This document shows positions 62,790 to 64,000 of a stretch of 64,000 nt of DNA, piece by piece; the stretch's first letter is position 1, and each line of letters opens with the position of its first letter. Source of the stretch: Mycobacterium sp. 852002-50816_SCH5313054-b (GTDB lineage: Bacteria; Actinomycetota; Actinomycetes; Mycobacteriales; Mycobacteriaceae); assembly GCF_001667185.1 (NCBI RefSeq), contig NZ_LZIC01000137.1, positions 38,999 through 102,998 of the forward strand, written 5' to 3'. Below the pieces are notes generated by a model. It was not told the origin of the DNA. It saw only the letters and a program-made list of their open reading frames with translations, and ran no database searches. The position numbers were made by a program, and so were the translations under genes.

Positions 62790-64000
62790 TCAGGCGTCGT
62801 AGAAGAGCGTCCCGGTGTTGAGGGGGTTGTACGACAGGTAGATCGGGATGGTCTCGAACGGGATATTCCCGGTATTGAATAGGCCATTCGCGCCGCTGAC
62901 CACGGCGGGCGCGGTGGGGGCCGCGCCGACCGTCTCGTGGTAGATCGCGACGTTGTTGGCGGTGTAGACGGTGAGCATCGTGCCCTGCGGCACGTAGCCG
63001 CCCACCGCGCCGGTGCCCAGCGAGGCCGGTACGTCGCCCCACAGGCCACCGGAATCGACAAACGCGTCCGAAACCGTCACGGGGGCCCCGCCATTGACCG
63101 ATATCTTCAGCGTGGTGACCGGCGCGCCGGACGACGAGGTGAGGGCGGTCAGCGGGTTGGCGCCGAACTGCGCCGTACCCGCCGGCTCGTTGAGGAGCAC
63201 ACCCTGGTTGAGGGTGCCGGGCAAGGCTTGCACGGGGCTGGTGGACAACGGGCCGACGAGATTGCTTCCCCCGACACCCAGAACGGGGAGCCCGGCGGAG
63301 GCCGGGAAGTTGGTCGTTTGGCCGTTCTGCGTCTGCGTCACGGAGGTGACGACCGCGACCTTGGTCGGCTGGCTGATGATGCCGTTCCCGAAATTCACCG
63401 TGGCCGAATACGTTGTGTAGTTCTCCGTCACGGTATTTCCGCCGTCGCCGTACGTGACGCTGCCCGTCCCGGTGGGCGCGCCGAGGGACGCGAAATTGAC
63501 GTCTTGGGGTGGGACGACAAGACCCCTGGATCCGGTGTCGAGAATGACCTGCGAGTTCGGTCCGCCGGCGATGGAGACGTCGACGTAGGGCCTGTTCACC
63601 TGCTGGTCCACCTGCACCGGGATGGTGGGTGCGCCACCGGTCCCGCCGGCGGCCCCGTGCAGGCCCACCATCCCGGCCGCCCCGCCGGTGCCGCCCGGAC
63701 CGCCGGCGACCCCGCCGGGACCACCGGACACCCCGCCGGTCCCGCCCGCACCGCCATTACCGATGAGCCAGCCGCCGCGACCGCCGGTGCCGCCCATGCC
63801 GCCGAGTTCCCCGCCCAACCCGCCGCGCCCGCCGTCGCCGAACAACATGGCGTTGCCGCCGACGCCGCCGGTACCGAACGGCCCGCCGATCCCGCCCGTG
63901 CCGCCGTTGCCCCAGAGCAACCCGCCGGTGCCCGGCAAACAGCGACGCGACCGCCGCCGAGACCTCATCGGTACCGGCGGCCAGCACCCCGGTCGTCGTC
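62790..64000 (-). pseudogene. PE_PGRS-type aspartic protease, PE domain cut short and out of frame (partial at window edge)
   Basis: At the edge a PE fragment reads TTTGVLAAGTDEVSAAVASL then FAGH (63930-64000). The expected second half of the PE domain is missing, and the following PGRS (GTGGLLWGNGGTGGIGG) is in another frame from about 63935. The PGRS is short (about 90 residues) and leads to a C-terminal aspartic protease domain with both catalytic motifs, ILDTGSRG and AFVDSGGLWG, as in the PecA/PE_PGRS16/PE_PGRS35 group. The protease frame is intact to the stop at 62790. An internal start or an assembly error in the repeat cannot be excluded. Confidence 0.65.

Overview
The window looks like the chromosome of a slow-growing Mycobacterium. 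It is very GC-rich, has PE, PE_PGRS and MPTR-repeat genes, an mIHF gene, LprG/P55, and a long block from 21.3 to 62.8 kb that follows the M. tuberculosis order Rv1379 to Rv1417 almost gene for gene. PE_PGRS genes argue against the M. avium complex and for a lineage such as M. kansasii, M. marinum or M. szulgai. Names and Rv numbers are assigned from remembered family features; no search was run.

Layout. 0-3.2 kb: end of a hypothetical gene and an Orn/Lys/Arg decarboxylase (Rv2531c type). 3.2-8.1 kb: two small genes, then a two-component locus in which a histidine kinase, an OmpR-type regulator and two COG4705 membrane proteins share 11-bp-spaced direct repeats upstream of three genes. 8.4-9.7 kb: an MFS transporter. 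9.85-16.5 kb: a tightly overlapping GntR-led operon encoding an AprB-like ferredoxin, an SsuA/SsuC/SsuB-type ABC importer and an AprA-like flavoprotein fused to HEAT repeats. This is the best candidate for an undescribed system. 16.5-21 kb: GNAT, a serine hydrolase, a CBM2 secreted protein (Rv1987 type), then a scar made of a truncated methyltransferase, a frameshifted phage capsid remnant with a terminator, and an unusually AT-rich PE gene.

21.3-30 kb is the pyrimidine operon pyrR-pyrB-pyrC-(Rv1382)-carA-carB-pyrF, preceded by a PyrR-binding hairpin next to the Shine-Dalgarno sequence. 30-34.9 kb holds a MerR/TOBE gene, mihF, gmk, rpoZ, coaBC and metK. 34.9-40.4 kb is an insertion relative to M. 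tuberculosis: a PE-MPTR chimera, an FMN-binding oxidoreductase-like gene, alkB, and a secreted cholesterol-oxidase-like enzyme divergent from alkB across a strong palindrome. 40.4-49.1 kb: Baeyer-Villiger monooxygenase, cyp132, its AraC regulator, lipH, lipI, a YhhN membrane protein and a degenerate priA. 49.1-52.5 kb: PE_PGRS, then a MarR regulator and a methyltransferase that share an operator. 52.6-62.8 kb: fmt, rsmB, rpe, the riboflavin genes ribD, ribE, ribA2 and ribH, and the lprG-P55 operon. The window ends inside a PE_PGRS aspartic protease whose PE and PGRS parts are out of frame.

Across the window about 15 genes have a TANNNT-like -10 element placed 6-7 nt before the start codon. 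This indicates widespread leaderless transcription and was used to choose several start codons.
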